In this document: positions 18,720-26,564 of the stretch, piece by piece
Layout of the letters: each line of letters starts with the position of its first letter
How positions within the stretch are numbered: position 1 is the first letter of the stretch
Source of the DNA: Promethearchaeia archaeon
Lineage (GTDB): Archaea; Asgardarchaeota; Lokiarchaeia; Sigyniarchaeales; SOKP01
NCBI GenBank assembly: GCA_029856155.1
Contig: JAHQWL010000035.1
Span: forward strand, 1 to 46,828
Length of the DNA stretch: 46,828 nt
Direction: 5' to 3'
Notes under the pieces: generated by a model
The model's database searches: none
Seen by the model: the letters and a program-made list of their open reading frames with translations, nothing else
Told to the model about the DNA's origin: nothing
Translations under genes and position numbers: made by a program

Positions 18720-20303
18720 ATGATTGAAAAAACAGATGATATTGTAAAGTCTCGCATGTATGCTAGACAACAATTAATTGAAGGGTGGGATCAAGAGACA
18801 ATAGATAATGGAACCATCATGATTATTGGTGTCGGTGCCCTTGGTTGCGAAATTGCTAAAGATTTCGCACTAATGGGAATTGGTAAGTTGATTCTTGTTG
18901 ATTTAGATACTATTGAAACTTCTAATTTATCGCGACAAATGCTTTTTAAGCCAGGGGATGAAGGTCGTCCAAAAGCTGAGGTTGCAGCTGAAAGATTGAA
19001 GGAAATGAATCCTTATCTTAAGGTTGATTATTTTTTTGAAAAACTTCAGAAATTACCAATGTCTGTTTATGAAGAATCTGATGTAATAGTAGCAGCTTTA
19101 GATAATTTTAACGCGAGGTTAGATTTAAATAAAATATGCTTACGACTGAAGAAACCAATGGTCGAAGCTGGGACGGTAGGATTTGAAGGTCATTGCCAAA
19201 TTGTAATTCCTGAAGGTTCTGGTTTACAATATAAGAATAGAGAAAAAGAAATTGACAATTTAGTTGAAGCTAAACTCTGGGAAATAACTGAATTGGATTA
19301 TCCTGAATATGTTCAAGCTCAAAATAGAATTGAGGAATTAGAAGAAGAAATTGAGACGATCAAAGCAGAAAAAATAATACCCATAATCAATAAAATTCGA
19401 AAAGAAATAGAAATGGTTTTTGATTGGAAACACGCTCCCGCACTATTAGATCAAACTCCCTGTTATAGGTGTTTAGTACCAATACCTCCAGCAGATGATA
19501 AACTCGTTGCGGCATGTACACTAAAAGGATTACCACGTAATAGGAATCACTGTGTAATAAAAGCGGAGGTAGATTTTGAAAAGAAATATGGACACAAACC
19601 TGATTTAAATCTAAACGATGAAGTAATTAAGCTAAGAGAATTAGCTCAAGAAGAATTAATAAAATTAAGAGAAAGAGTATTTAACGAAAATGTTCCTCCT
19701 GAAAAGAGAGAAACCTTAACAGAAGAAGAGATTGAAGAATGGAAAAAAAATATTGAAGAAACATTTGGATCAAACTATAAGTTCGAAGAAATGGAAAATA
19801 TCCTAGGTAATAAAATTGCAGCTATACAAACTGTAAGTTCTGTTATTGCTAGTATCCAATCTCAAGAAGCATTAAAATTATTGTTTAGAGTTAAAGGAAG
19901 AAATATAGGTGCTCCAATGGATCCTCCATATGTAAATTATAACGGGATATATGGACAATTTGATCATTTAGACATCGTTAAAAGAGAAGATTGTCTAGCT
20001 TGTGGGAAAATTGAAGGAGAAGAGAATGTTCAAATTGTAGTTCCATTTGATGCTGACGTAGGTTACATTTTTAAAGCCATGAAAATCACAGGATATGATT
20101 TAGATCCAGAATTATGGATGATAACAAACCCCATGACTAAAGAGATTTATTGGAATCCGTATATGCCCTCTCTAAAAGACCCTGACATTAAATTAACTAC
20201 ATTGAAAATAAAGAGTAATGATATAGTATCTTTAACTCCTCTAGGTAAAGCTTTAGCAGAATCAGATATTAAAAAGTTTAATGTTATAATCTCTTTTATG
20301 TGA
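18720..20303 (+). CDS. E1-like ubiquitin/Ubl-activating enzyme (ThiF/UBA superfamily)
   Basis: The adenylation domain is complete: MYARQQL near the start, the nucleotide loop IIGVGALGCEIAK, VDLDTIETSNLSRQMLF with the conserved D, N, R and Q, GRPKAEVAAERL, and AALDNFNARLDLN. Unlike bacterial ThiF or MoeB, it has a catalytic-cysteine region resembling UBA3/UBA2: Cys266 in AACTLKGLPRNRNHC. Two CxxC pairs (248-251 and 425-428) probably bind zinc. Extra helical inserts lie at residues ~175-240 and ~300-355. The C-terminal ~100 residues are compatible with a ubiquitin-fold/E2-recruiting domain. The enzyme should adenylate a ubiquitin-like C-terminus and pass it as a thioester to an E2; the E2-like gene at 21657-22175 is a likely partner. 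The 527-residue length matches single-chain Asgard E1s. Confidence 0.92.
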   Translation: MIEKTDDIVKSRMYARQQLIEGWDQETIDNGTIMIIGVGALGCEIAKDFALMGIGKLILVDLDTIETSNLSRQMLFKPGDEGRPKAEVAAERLKEMNPYLKVDYFFEKLQKLPMSVYEESDVIVAALDNFNARLDLNKICLRLKKPMVEAGTVGFEGHCQIVIPEGSGLQYKNREKEIDNLVEAKLWEITELDYPEYVQAQNRIEELEEEIETIKAEKIIPIINKIRKEIEMVFDWKHAPALLDQTPCYRCLVPIPPADDKLVAACTLKGLPRNRNHCVIKAEVDFEKKYGHKPDLNLNDEVIKLRELAQEELIKLRERVFNENVPPEKRETLTEEEIEEWKKNIEETFGSNYKFEEMENILGNKIAAIQTVSSVIASIQSQEALKLLFRVKGRNIGAPMDPPYVNYNGIYGQFDHLDIVKREDCLACGKIEGEENVQIVVPFDADVGYIFKAMKITGYDLDPELWMITNPMTKEIYWNPYMPSLKDPDIKLTTLKIKSNDIVSLTPLGKALAESDIKKFNVIISFM

Positions 20304-20343
20304 AATCCAATTTTCTATTTTTAAATTTATATCGAAAATAAAG

Positions 20344-20898
20344 GTGTTGTCGATTCCAGAAAAATTAAATAAAGATGAACCAATGAGTAAATCACATTTT
20401 AAATTTATGATAAAACATTTCAATAAACGCGATAAAGATTATCCCCCTCTCAATAAAATTAGGAAAACTAAAATTAAAGAGGGAAGCATTGTACTAGATT
20501 ATGGCTGTGGTCCAGGTAGTTACTCAATTGCAGCAGCACAGGTTGTCGGAGACTTAGGAAAAGTATATGCTGCTGATATTCATCCTTTAGCGATCGATGA
20601 AGTTAAAAACAGAGTAAGAGAAAAGGGAATAAAAAACATTGAGACCATTTTAACTAACCGTGATACAAATTTAGATGAAAATTCTATTGATGTTGTTTTA
20701 TTATTAGATATTTACCATCATCTTTCAGATCCAAAGAGTATCTTAGAAGAATTATACCGTGTTTTAAAAAAAGAGGGGTCCCTTTCTGTAGATGACCATC
20801 ATTTTAAAGATGATGAAATTATAAGCAAAATTACTAGTACAAAATTATTTAAATTTTCTGAAAAAAAAGAAGAGCTCTTTAATTTTAAAAAAGTATAG
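20344..20898 (+). CDS. Small class I SAM-dependent methyltransferase
   Basis: A 184-residue Rossmann-fold methyltransferase. Motif I is VLDYGCGPGSYS (50-61), followed by an acidic motif AADIHP near residue 77, TNRDTNLDENSIDVVLLLDIYHHL as motif IV, and a short end (ELYRVLKKEGSLSVDDHH). The aspartate in ADIHP should bind the ribose of SAM. The substrate is not predictable; the short helical N-terminus suggests a small molecule or protein target. The gene lies 40 bp behind the E1-like gene on the same strand. The start GTG at 20344 follows AAAGG; an in-frame ATG occurs at codon 14. Confidence 0.85.
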   Translation: MLSIPEKLNKDEPMSKSHFKFMIKHFNKRDKDYPPLNKIRKTKIKEGSIVLDYGCGPGSYSIAAAQVVGDLGKVYAADIHPLAIDEVKNRVREKGIKNIETILTNRDTNLDENSIDVVLLLDIYHHLSDPKSILEELYRVLKKEGSLSVDDHHFKDDEIISKITSTKLFKFSEKKEELFNFKKV

Positions 20899-20918
20899 AA
20901 TTATTTGAAATATTGATT

Positions 20919-21536
20919 TTAATTTTTTTTTATTTTGCTTTTTGGATTAATTACATATTTAATTAAATCGTCTATATAGTAGGATTTAATTTCAGCATTT
21001 TTCCCAGTTAAAATATCATTCTTTAAATCCCCAAAATATATCATTTCTTCTTTTTTTATTTTGAAATGTTTTTGAATCTTTATTAATCCATCAGGAGCAG
21101 GTTTCCATCTCCTCACATCTTCCCTACCGACAATATAATCTATTTTTTTAGTAATATTTGCGAGTTCTAAAGCCCGTATAATAGTACTTCTTGTATTGAG
21201 AGAGAGAATAGCAAACTTCGCCTCTTTTTTAACCTCAAACAACTCTTTGTTATTAATAAAAAAAATAGTTTCTCCAATAATTTGAGTATTTTTTATGTTT
21301 TTAAGCTCAAATTTTCGAATAATATCAAAAAAGTCTTGTAAGATTACTTCATCTTTCTTTTGAACAACTTCGTTAAGACAAGTAGAAATTCTTTCAACCT
21401 TACAATCTTCGTTATAATGTTCCCTATACCTCGTAATTAAAATATCTCTTAATGACATCCAATCAGCTGATAATTTTACTATTGTACCATCTAAGTCGAA
21501 TATTATGATTTTTTTGTTTCTAAATGTAATATTCAT
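20919..21536 (-). CDS. HAD-superfamily phosphatase (phosphoglycolate phosphatase-like)
   Basis: All four HAD motifs are present: IIFDLDGT with nucleophile D14 and D16, LSLNTRS as motif II, the lysine in WKPAPDGL as motif III and FGDLKND as motif IV. The cap lies between motifs I and II (residues ~25-110), as in subfamily I phosphatases such as Gph or pyrophosphatase PpaX. The substrate is unknown; a small phosphorylated metabolite is most likely. The protein is 205 residues long. The gene converges on the methyltransferase gene with 20 bp between stops, and lies upstream-to-downstream of the E2-like gene on the same strand, separated by 120 bp. Confidence 0.85.
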   Translation of the reverse strand: MNITFRNKKIIIFDLDGTIVKLSADWMSLRDILITRYREHYNEDCKVERISTCLNEVVQKKDEVILQDFFDIIRKFELKNIKNTQIIGETIFFINNKELFEVKKEAKFAILSLNTRSTIIRALELANITKKIDYIVGREDVRRWKPAPDGLIKIQKHFKIKKEEMIYFGDLKNDILTGKNAEIKSYYIDDLIKYVINPKSKIKKN

Positions 21537-21656
21537 GATGATTTGTTAGATGATTTGTTAACTTTATTGGACTAAAATCCTTGAAACATAAAAATTAAAA
21601 ATGAAAGATAAAATATAATTAAAGAAAGGCTCGAGATTGATGATTCGGTTAATCTC

Positions 21657-22175
21657 TTAGTCTTTTGCATACTTATCTGTCCAAGATTTTGCTTTAGCCT
21701 CAAACTTTTTCTGTGTTCTAAAATACTGTTCTCCTGCTTCATGATTTAATGGATCTCCTGGATTAAAGAAAGGAGGCTCAACATGCATCATACCTTTTAA
21801 GGCTTCAATAATATTTGTGAGTGTTTTACTTGGAGTCCAACCAGAAGCTCCAGTACTTGCATCTACTTTTCCAACTAAATCTGGATTAATTAAATCTAAA
21901 CATATATTTAATTTTCCCGGAGGAATTGAGGAATCAATATTAGGATGCCACATTAAGGTTACTGCATATGCATAAGGAGGGGCAAAAGGATAGTTTTCAG
22001 GAAATTTAATCTCAAACACAAATTTACCATCAGCATAAGGAGTACCTTTTTTCCCAATGATGGTAAGTCTTAAATGATCAATACTTCTGCCCCATGGTTC
22101 TAAAATTACGAGTGGTTCATCTTTGTATGATTCGATTGCCTCAGTATAGTCTGTTTCCTCTCTAATGATTATCAC
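21657..22175 (-). CDS. E2-like ubiquitin-conjugating enzyme (UBC fold)
   Basis: The sequence has a complete UBC core: FEIKFPENYPFAPP in the central sheet, HPN (77-79) and, 13 residues on, the active-site Cys92 in KLNICLDLI. SGWTPSKTLTNII (W113) and DPLNHEAGEQY in the C-terminal helices are the other E2 signatures. The asparagine of HPN, which stabilises the isopeptide transition state in eukaryotic E2s, is kept. A Ubl thioester should pass from the E1-like Cys266 to Cys92 and then to a target lysine, with or without an E3. At 172 residues the protein is slightly longer than a minimal E2, with short insertions before and after the cysteine. It is close to the E1-like gene but on the opposite strand, so the two are not co-transcribed. 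Confidence 0.93.
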   Translation of the reverse strand: MIIIREETDYTEAIESYKDEPLVILEPWGRSIDHLRLTIIGKKGTPYADGKFVFEIKFPENYPFAPPYAYAVTLMWHPNIDSSIPPGKLNICLDLINPDLVGKVDASTGASGWTPSKTLTNIIEALKGMMHVEPPFFNPGDPLNHEAGEQYFRTQKKFEAKAKSWTDKYAKD

Positions 22176-22415
22176 CCATCTTTTAATTTTGCATTTAAAT
22201 TGTAATTGTAATATTAGTTTAATTTTATAAAATTATAGATTAATTAATATGTTAAAAATTTTTCACAACAAAAGTATTTTATGATTTTTAGTTATAGAAT
22301 TTTTGGGTTAATATTCTTATAATGTAAGTAATTTTTAAGTTTTGTCAAACAAAAAATCACTATTATGTTTCACATAAATTTGTATTAATTCTAATCCTAA
22401 TTCAAAAAAACGTAA

Positions 22416-22428
22416 AAAATATATAAAT
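22416..22428 (+). promoter_or_regulatory. TATA-like element for tRNA-Tyr
   Basis: The stretch aaaatatataaatt is centred about 34 bp before the first acceptor-stem base, so transcription would start a few bases before the tRNA. This is the usual archaeal spacing. Confidence 0.5.
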
Positions 22429-22456
22429 TCTATAATTACTTAATTTAAAAAATAAC

Positions 22457-22610
22457 CCCTCCCTAACTCAGTGGTCAGAGTGCTCGGCTGTAGATAATAT
22501 CGCGTACTAAAGCTTGTAGCTAATGAAGTTACGTCAGCCGAAACCGAGCGGTCCCCGGCTCGAAATATGGATTTGAATCGAATCCCACTAGATTCCGGGG
22601 GGAGGGACCA
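22457..22610 (+). tRNA. tRNA-Tyr(GTA) with anticodon-loop intron and apparent T-loop insertion, CCA encoded
   Basis: The acceptor stem CCCTCCC (22457-22463) pairs fully with GGGAGGG (22600-22606), followed by A and CCA (22607-22610). C1-G72 is the archaeal/eukaryotic tRNA-Tyr identity pair. The D stem is ACTC/GAGT. The anticodon stem CTCGG (22483-22487) pairs with CCGAG (22544-22548) across an inserted 49 nt at position 37/38 (about 22494-22542); the anticodon GTA is at 22490-22492. The T stem CCCGG (22554-22558) pairs with CCGGG (22595-22599), but the loop is 36 nt instead of 7. Removing 29 nt would leave CTCGATT. The extra part contains its own hairpin, GGATT/AATCC. I could not fit a canonical bulge-helix-bulge to either junction, so exact splice points are uncertain. 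Confidence 0.85.
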
Positions 22611-22661
22611 TTATATTTAATATTCGTATGAAAAATACATAAATGATGAGAAAATAATTAT

Positions 22662-23090
22662 ATGAATCAGAACGATAATAATTCCGATCAGCATGAGCTT
22701 GAGAAAATTCGTATGAGAAAAATGAAGGCAATAATGGATGCCAAAAAGAGAAAAGAAGCAGCTCAAGAAAGAATTGTTTCTGTTTCTGAAAAAATAGATT
22801 TTGTTTTAAGAGTTGTTCTAGCTCCTGAAGCATATAGTTATTTAAGTAATATTAAGAAAAATGAGCCATATGTTTATCAAGCTATTTATAATGAACTAAT
22901 TAGTCCAGACGTGGTACAATCTATTGATTATTTAATTGCATTAATTCAAAAGCAAGGAGGGGTTCCAAGAAAGATTCCTTTAGATGCAATTATATATTTA
23001 GAACGGAAAGTTAAAGGCATAAAATCTAAGATACAGGTGAAACGAGGGGATGATATGATGGATTTAAGCTCATTTCTTAGTAAAGATTAG
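22662..23090 (+). CDS. PDCD5 / TFAR19-like DNA-binding protein
   Basis: A 142-residue, highly charged helical protein. The start has ELEKIRMRKMKAIMDAKKRK, then a helix with SEKIDFVLRVVLAPEAYSYL, which corresponds to the LTPEARERL region of PDCD5 proteins. A middle helical bundle and a segment with VPRKIPLDAIIYLERKVKGI near the end fit the family's G-x-I-x-DEQL position, followed by a lysine-rich tail. Archaeal PDCD5 homologues are small nucleic-acid-binding proteins whose precise role is unclear; eukaryotic PDCD5 is linked to apoptosis and to the CCT chaperonin. The protein is longer than most archaeal members because of the N-terminus and an internal insert, so it may be a divergent member. 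The gene begins 51 bp after tRNA-Tyr. Confidence 0.65.
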   Translation: MNQNDNNSDQHELEKIRMRKMKAIMDAKKRKEAAQERIVSVSEKIDFVLRVVLAPEAYSYLSNIKKNEPYVYQAIYNELISPDVVQSIDYLIALIQKQGGVPRKIPLDAIIYLERKVKGIKSKIQVKRGDDMMDLSSFLSKD

Positions 23091-23118
23091 ATAACATTTT
23101 AATATTGTACTTTATTTT

Positions 23119-23673
23119 TTATTGTTCTCTCCCAGAAATTATCGCTACTACTTCCCATTCATCATTAGGGAGAGAATTTGCGGAGATATCAAAAAATTGA
23201 AACGCAAACGGCCTTCCAAATATTTGTTCGACCATAAAACTAAAAGAACTTATTGTAAATATAAAAAGCCTCTTTAAGATTGACTCCGTATTATCTTTAA
23301 TATTTAACTGGTTAATTACATCCTCAATAATTTCGATTTCTTTATTGTTATAGTGATATTTAAATACCAATTTGAAATCAACTGGAGTTGGGGCTTCTGG
23401 TTCTGAGAATGATAAACCTTTCTTCCGAAAATGAAAAAATTCATTCAAATAAAAACTAAAAATTTCCTCATGATGATCCACTAAGAGATGAGAAATACGA
23501 GAACGTTCTTTATATTGAGGCCAATAATTTTGCATTAATTCTAAAAGCCGAGGGTAATTTTTATATTTATTTTCACTTTCTTTTTTTAAATAATTAAGTA
23601 ATTGATTCTTGAGAGGTTTAAATTCAGATTGTTGGCCGACTCGAGTGATAAATTTTCGGAAGTTTTGGCTCAT
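23119..23673 (-). CDS. Uncharacterised 184-residue protein
   Basis: I do not recognise a family. The N-terminal half is mostly helical and rich in charged and aromatic residues (NYPRLLELMQNYWPQYKERSR, HHEEIFSFYLNEFFHF). The second half starts with a strand-like segment (PVDFKLVFKYHYNNKEIEII) and contains a hydrophobic helix (KRLFIFTISSFSFMVEQIF) before a short EWEVVAIISG-like end (DEWEVVAIISG). There is no signal peptide, clear membrane helix or catalytic motif. The gene is convergent with the PDCD5-like gene (28 bp between stops) and divergent from the HDAC-family gene. Confidence 0.6.
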   Translation of the reverse strand: MSQNFRKFITRVGQQSEFKPLKNQLLNYLKKESENKYKNYPRLLELMQNYWPQYKERSRISHLLVDHHEEIFSFYLNEFFHFRKKGLSFSEPEAPTPVDFKLVFKYHYNNKEIEIIEDVINQLNIKDNTESILKRLFIFTISSFSFMVEQIFGRPFAFQFFDISANSLPNDEWEVVAIISGREQ

Positions 23674-23869
23674 TCTCTTAAGATGAAAATTAATTTTATA
23701 TGAACTATTAACAAATACATTTATTTTTTTCTATGATATTTTGATAATACAAGTTCTCATATTTATTACTACTTTTTTTTACTACTTATCAATTATCATC
23801 AAGAATAATAAAAGAGAAATGTAATTTACTCTAGTAAAATTAAAAGGAAAATTAAGTTATATAACAATT

Positions 23870-25072
23870 ATGGTCGATAATGTCGGTTTAATTTATACTG
23901 AGGATTATCAAAAATATAATTTTGGCAAAGATCACCCTCTAAGACCTTTAAGACTTAAATTAACATATAGTTTGATGGAAAAATTGGGTCTCTTAAAGCA
24001 TGAAAGGCTATCAATTATGACTCCACGATTAGCTACACAGCAAGAAATTGAAAGAGTACATTCAGCCCAATATGTATATATTGTTAAGAAATTAAGTGAA
24101 AATCCAGAAGATATAAGTACAATTCTCATGAATCCCCTTCATTATGGATTAGGTCCAGGAGATAATCCTATGTTCAAAGGAATGTATGAAGCATCTGCTT
24201 TAGTATGTGGAGCTTCAATTAAAGCAGCAGAAACAGTCTGGAGCGAGGAAGAATATAAAATAACATTTAATCCAGCAGGAGGTTTGCACCATGCAAGGAA
24301 GGATAAAGCTTCAGGATTTTGTATTTTCAACGATATTGGGGTAGCAATAAAACATCTTAAGATGTTAAAAAAAGATATTAGAATTGCTTATTTAGATATT
24401 GATTGCCATCATGGAGATGGTGTGCAATGGCTATTTTATGACGACCCTAATGTTCTAACAATATCTTATCACCAAGATGGAAGATTTCTCTTTCCAGGTA
24501 CAGGAAGTGTTAGCGAGATAGGAGAAGGAAAGGGAAAGGGATTTTCGATTAACTTTCCGTTGCTTCCCGGAACATATAATAAACCATTCATAAATTTATT
24601 CAGAAAAACCGCACCAAAATTATTAGAAACATATGCCCCGGATATCTTAATAACACAACTAGGTGTTGATACTTATTATGATGACCCATTAACTCAAATG
24701 GGCTTTTCTCTAGCAGTTTATAGAGACGTTGCTCAAACACTTAAAACCTCTGCTCGTGATTATTGTGATAACAAATGGTTAGCGGTAGGTGGGGGAGGCT
24801 ATTTAATGACCGTAGTTCCAAGAGCATGGAGCATATTCCTAGCAAGGATGCTTGATGTAGAGTTAAAAAATGAATTACCAGATAGTTGGATACAAGAGGT
24901 TAAAGAAAATGTCCCATTTGAAGAAACTCCCTATTTATTGTGGGATAGAGGGGATAAAGTAGAAGTTCAAATGCTTTCTCATCCAGAAATTGCAAAAAAA
25001 ATTAGTGAATATACAAAAAGTCTAATAGAAATCTCTAATGAGAGATATCTACCAAATTTAGGTAAAGCATGA
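23870..25072 (+). CDS. Histone deacetylase-family (AcuC/class I HDAC-like) amidohydrolase
   Basis: The protein hydrolyses acetyl-amide or related bonds with a zinc site. HPLRP is near the start (22-26), GGLHHA carries the catalytic histidine pair (H140-H141), and YLDIDCHHGDGV supplies D176, Zn ligands D178 and H180 and H181. GVDTYYDDPL supplies the third zinc ligand, D267, and VGGGGYL carries the catalytic tyrosine Y311. All active-site residues of class I-like HDACs are present, so it should be active. Substrate is open: archaeal homologues have been linked to protein lysine, polyamine or small-molecule deacetylation. The 400-residue length fits AcuC. The ATG start directly precedes the domain. 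It is a single-gene unit. Confidence 0.9.
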   Translation: MVDNVGLIYTEDYQKYNFGKDHPLRPLRLKLTYSLMEKLGLLKHERLSIMTPRLATQQEIERVHSAQYVYIVKKLSENPEDISTILMNPLHYGLGPGDNPMFKGMYEASALVCGASIKAAETVWSEEEYKITFNPAGGLHHARKDKASGFCIFNDIGVAIKHLKMLKKDIRIAYLDIDCHHGDGVQWLFYDDPNVLTISYHQDGRFLFPGTGSVSEIGEGKGKGFSINFPLLPGTYNKPFINLFRKTAPKLLETYAPDILITQLGVDTYYDDPLTQMGFSLAVYRDVAQTLKTSARDYCDNKWLAVGGGGYLMTVVPRAWSIFLARMLDVELKNELPDSWIQEVKENVPFEETPYLLWDRGDKVEVQMLSHPEIAKKISEYTKSLIEISNERYLPNLGKA

Positions 25073-25214
25073 AATTATCAAATATATTTTTATCTTAATA
25101 TTCCAAATAATACCTTTAATGAAATTTATTAATCCTTTTACCCGTTTACATTTATTTTTAGAAAAAGTTTTTTCTTAACCAAGCTAAAGATAAAATATCA
25201 CATGGGTAAATGAA

Positions 25215-26036
25215 ATGTCCAATATTTTATCCACTCTTAACGCGAAATCGGAATCTTTTTATCATAAAGCAATTAAAAGATTATGTTTCAAATTTATTTC
25301 CGAAAATAACAAGAATGTTAGAGAGAAATCACTTGAAAAATATATTAATAAGAGAAGAGCAGATGTTTATTTTGGGTTAAATTCTGGGGAGCAAATTGTC
25401 ATAGAAGTCCAGAATTCAAAAATTTCAGTAAAAGAAATTATTGCTCGAACTACTCATTATAACAAAAGGGGAATATATGTTTTATGGATCCTCTATGGAA
25501 ATGGTTCTTGTATCGCTTCACCGAAATATCCTGAAGATAAAAAGAATGTAAGGATTAGTCCTGTTGAAAATTATTTACATAGGATGTATGGTGGAAGGGT
25601 ATATTATGTTAATTTTAATTTTTATGAAGATAAAACTACAATATCTACTCCATTCGCTTTACATTTCTCTCATTCTTCAAATAAAAAGAACCGAAAGATG
25701 TTTCGGAAAAAATATGAAAATTATTATATCAAAAATATTAATTATGTTAAAATCCCTAGCTGGAATTTATTATGCGTAGATTTTAATGGTTTTAAATTGG
25801 TTAGATTCTACGATAAAAACATAAAACGAGTAATTAAAAGTCAAATTGTCAAATATTATAAGAAAAATTCAAAAAAAAAAGGAAGTAACAAGAAATTGCT
25901 CAAATTAATTGTTAAACATTTTAAACAAAAATACGGATTATTCTTGATTTTACAAGCTCTTTTAGAATTAACTAAAGAAAAAAATATAGAATTAAATCAT
26001 AGAATTATTCATAAAATTCAAAAGAAAGTGCTTTAA
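25215..26036 (+). CDS. CoiA-like PD-(D/E)XK nuclease-domain protein
   Basis: Residues ~15-110 match the CoiA/competence-nuclease pattern. An N-terminal helix with FYHKAIKRL is followed by KRRADVYF (D50), IVIEVQNSKIS (E64 and Q66 in E-x-Q) and IIARTTHYNKRGIYVLWIL, the typical eR-x-x-x-Y-x-x-x-x-x-x-vlWil helix-strand end. D50 and E64-x-Q66 should form the metal site. The C-terminal ~100 residues are very lysine-rich and helical and could bind nucleic acid. In Bacillus-type CoiA the protein helps process incoming DNA; archaeal members are uncharacterised. No competence, CRISPR or restriction partner is adjacent. The gene borders a 530-bp non-coding stretch and a higher-GC surface-protein gene, so this may be an accessory island. 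Confidence 0.65.
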   Translation: MSNILSTLNAKSESFYHKAIKRLCFKFISENNKNVREKSLEKYINKRRADVYFGLNSGEQIVIEVQNSKISVKEIIARTTHYNKRGIYVLWILYGNGSCIASPKYPEDKKNVRISPVENYLHRMYGGRVYYVNFNFYEDKTTISTPFALHFSHSSNKKNRKMFRKKYENYYIKNINYVKIPSWNLLCVDFNGFKLVRFYDKNIKRVIKSQIVKYYKKNSKKKGSNKKLLKLIVKHFKQKYGLFLILQALLELTKEKNIELNHRIIHKIQKKVL

Positions 26037-26230
26037 TAGAAATAGACTTTCCAGAAACAAATTATCTATCCTAAAGAAACCCGCTTTAAACAAAAGGATG
26101 GCAATATCATGCCAATTTTAAAGTTTATTGCTAAATTGTTATTAAAATCATCAAAATAGTATTATTCTTTTAAATGTAGCTTAAATTGAGCCTTAAAATT
26201 AAAGTCAGTTTTGTCATGAGAAAAAAAGGA

Positions 26231-26243
26231 AATGCTTAAATAC
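26231..26243 (+). promoter_or_regulatory. BRE/TATA-like promoter for the structured element
   Basis: The stretch aatgcttaaatac resembles an archaeal BRE-TATA pair. A start about 26 bp on would fall near 26264, just ahead of the long stem beginning at 26274. Confidence 0.35.
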
Positions 26244-26264
26244 TAGTTTTTGATGAACATTAAA

Positions 26265-26430
26265 TGTAAAACAAAAAAAGATCGGATAATCATGATACTA
26301 AAATATATTCTTATACCTAATGCCGTTGAATCGGCTAAATACCTCAACCCTTAACCCTGTTATTAGATAAATACTGTCTCCTCTTTTTGCAATTTTGATT
26401 ATCATGGCTTCCGATTTTTTCTCTTTTTTC
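26265..26430 (+). ncRNA. Candidate structured non-coding RNA (or small inverted-repeat element)
   Basis: No ORF lies here. A long imperfect stem closes the element: ATCGGA (26281-26286) pairs with TCCGAT (26410-26415), CATGATA (26291-26297) with TATCATG (26400-26406) and AAAAT (26300-26304) with ATTTT (26392-26396). A-rich and T-rich flanks extend it outward. The internal loop has a second hairpin, GCCG/CGGC (26322-26325 with 26332-26335). A BRE/TATA-like sequence lies upstream and a run of Ts (26415-26429) downstream, as expected for a transcribed RNA with a T-tract terminator. I find no match to SRP RNA, RNase P RNA or box C/D RNA. A short MITE-like element is the alternative, but I see no clear target duplication. 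Confidence 0.35.
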
Positions 26431-26564
26431 TTATAATTTTCCCAGAGTCAAATTTGAAAAATAAATAATTAGAACATTAAAAACTAGTTTTAAAAAATAA
26501 CCACTCCATAATTAACTCAAAAAGCTAAAATTATAAATAATTTATATGAAGTAAAAAAAAGGTG

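Larger units (their letters stand above)
26037..26564. other. Non-coding stretch between CoiA-like and SBBP genes
   Basis: No plausible coding frame is visible in these 528 bp. The only structure is the candidate RNA element at 26265-26430. The remainder is AT-rich. It is one of the two longest gene-free stretches in the window. Confidence 0.6.

Noticed and set aside
26249..26256. TGATGA resembling a box C of a C/D guide RNA
   Set aside because: No matching D box (CTGA) or C'/D' pair at usable spacing downstream.
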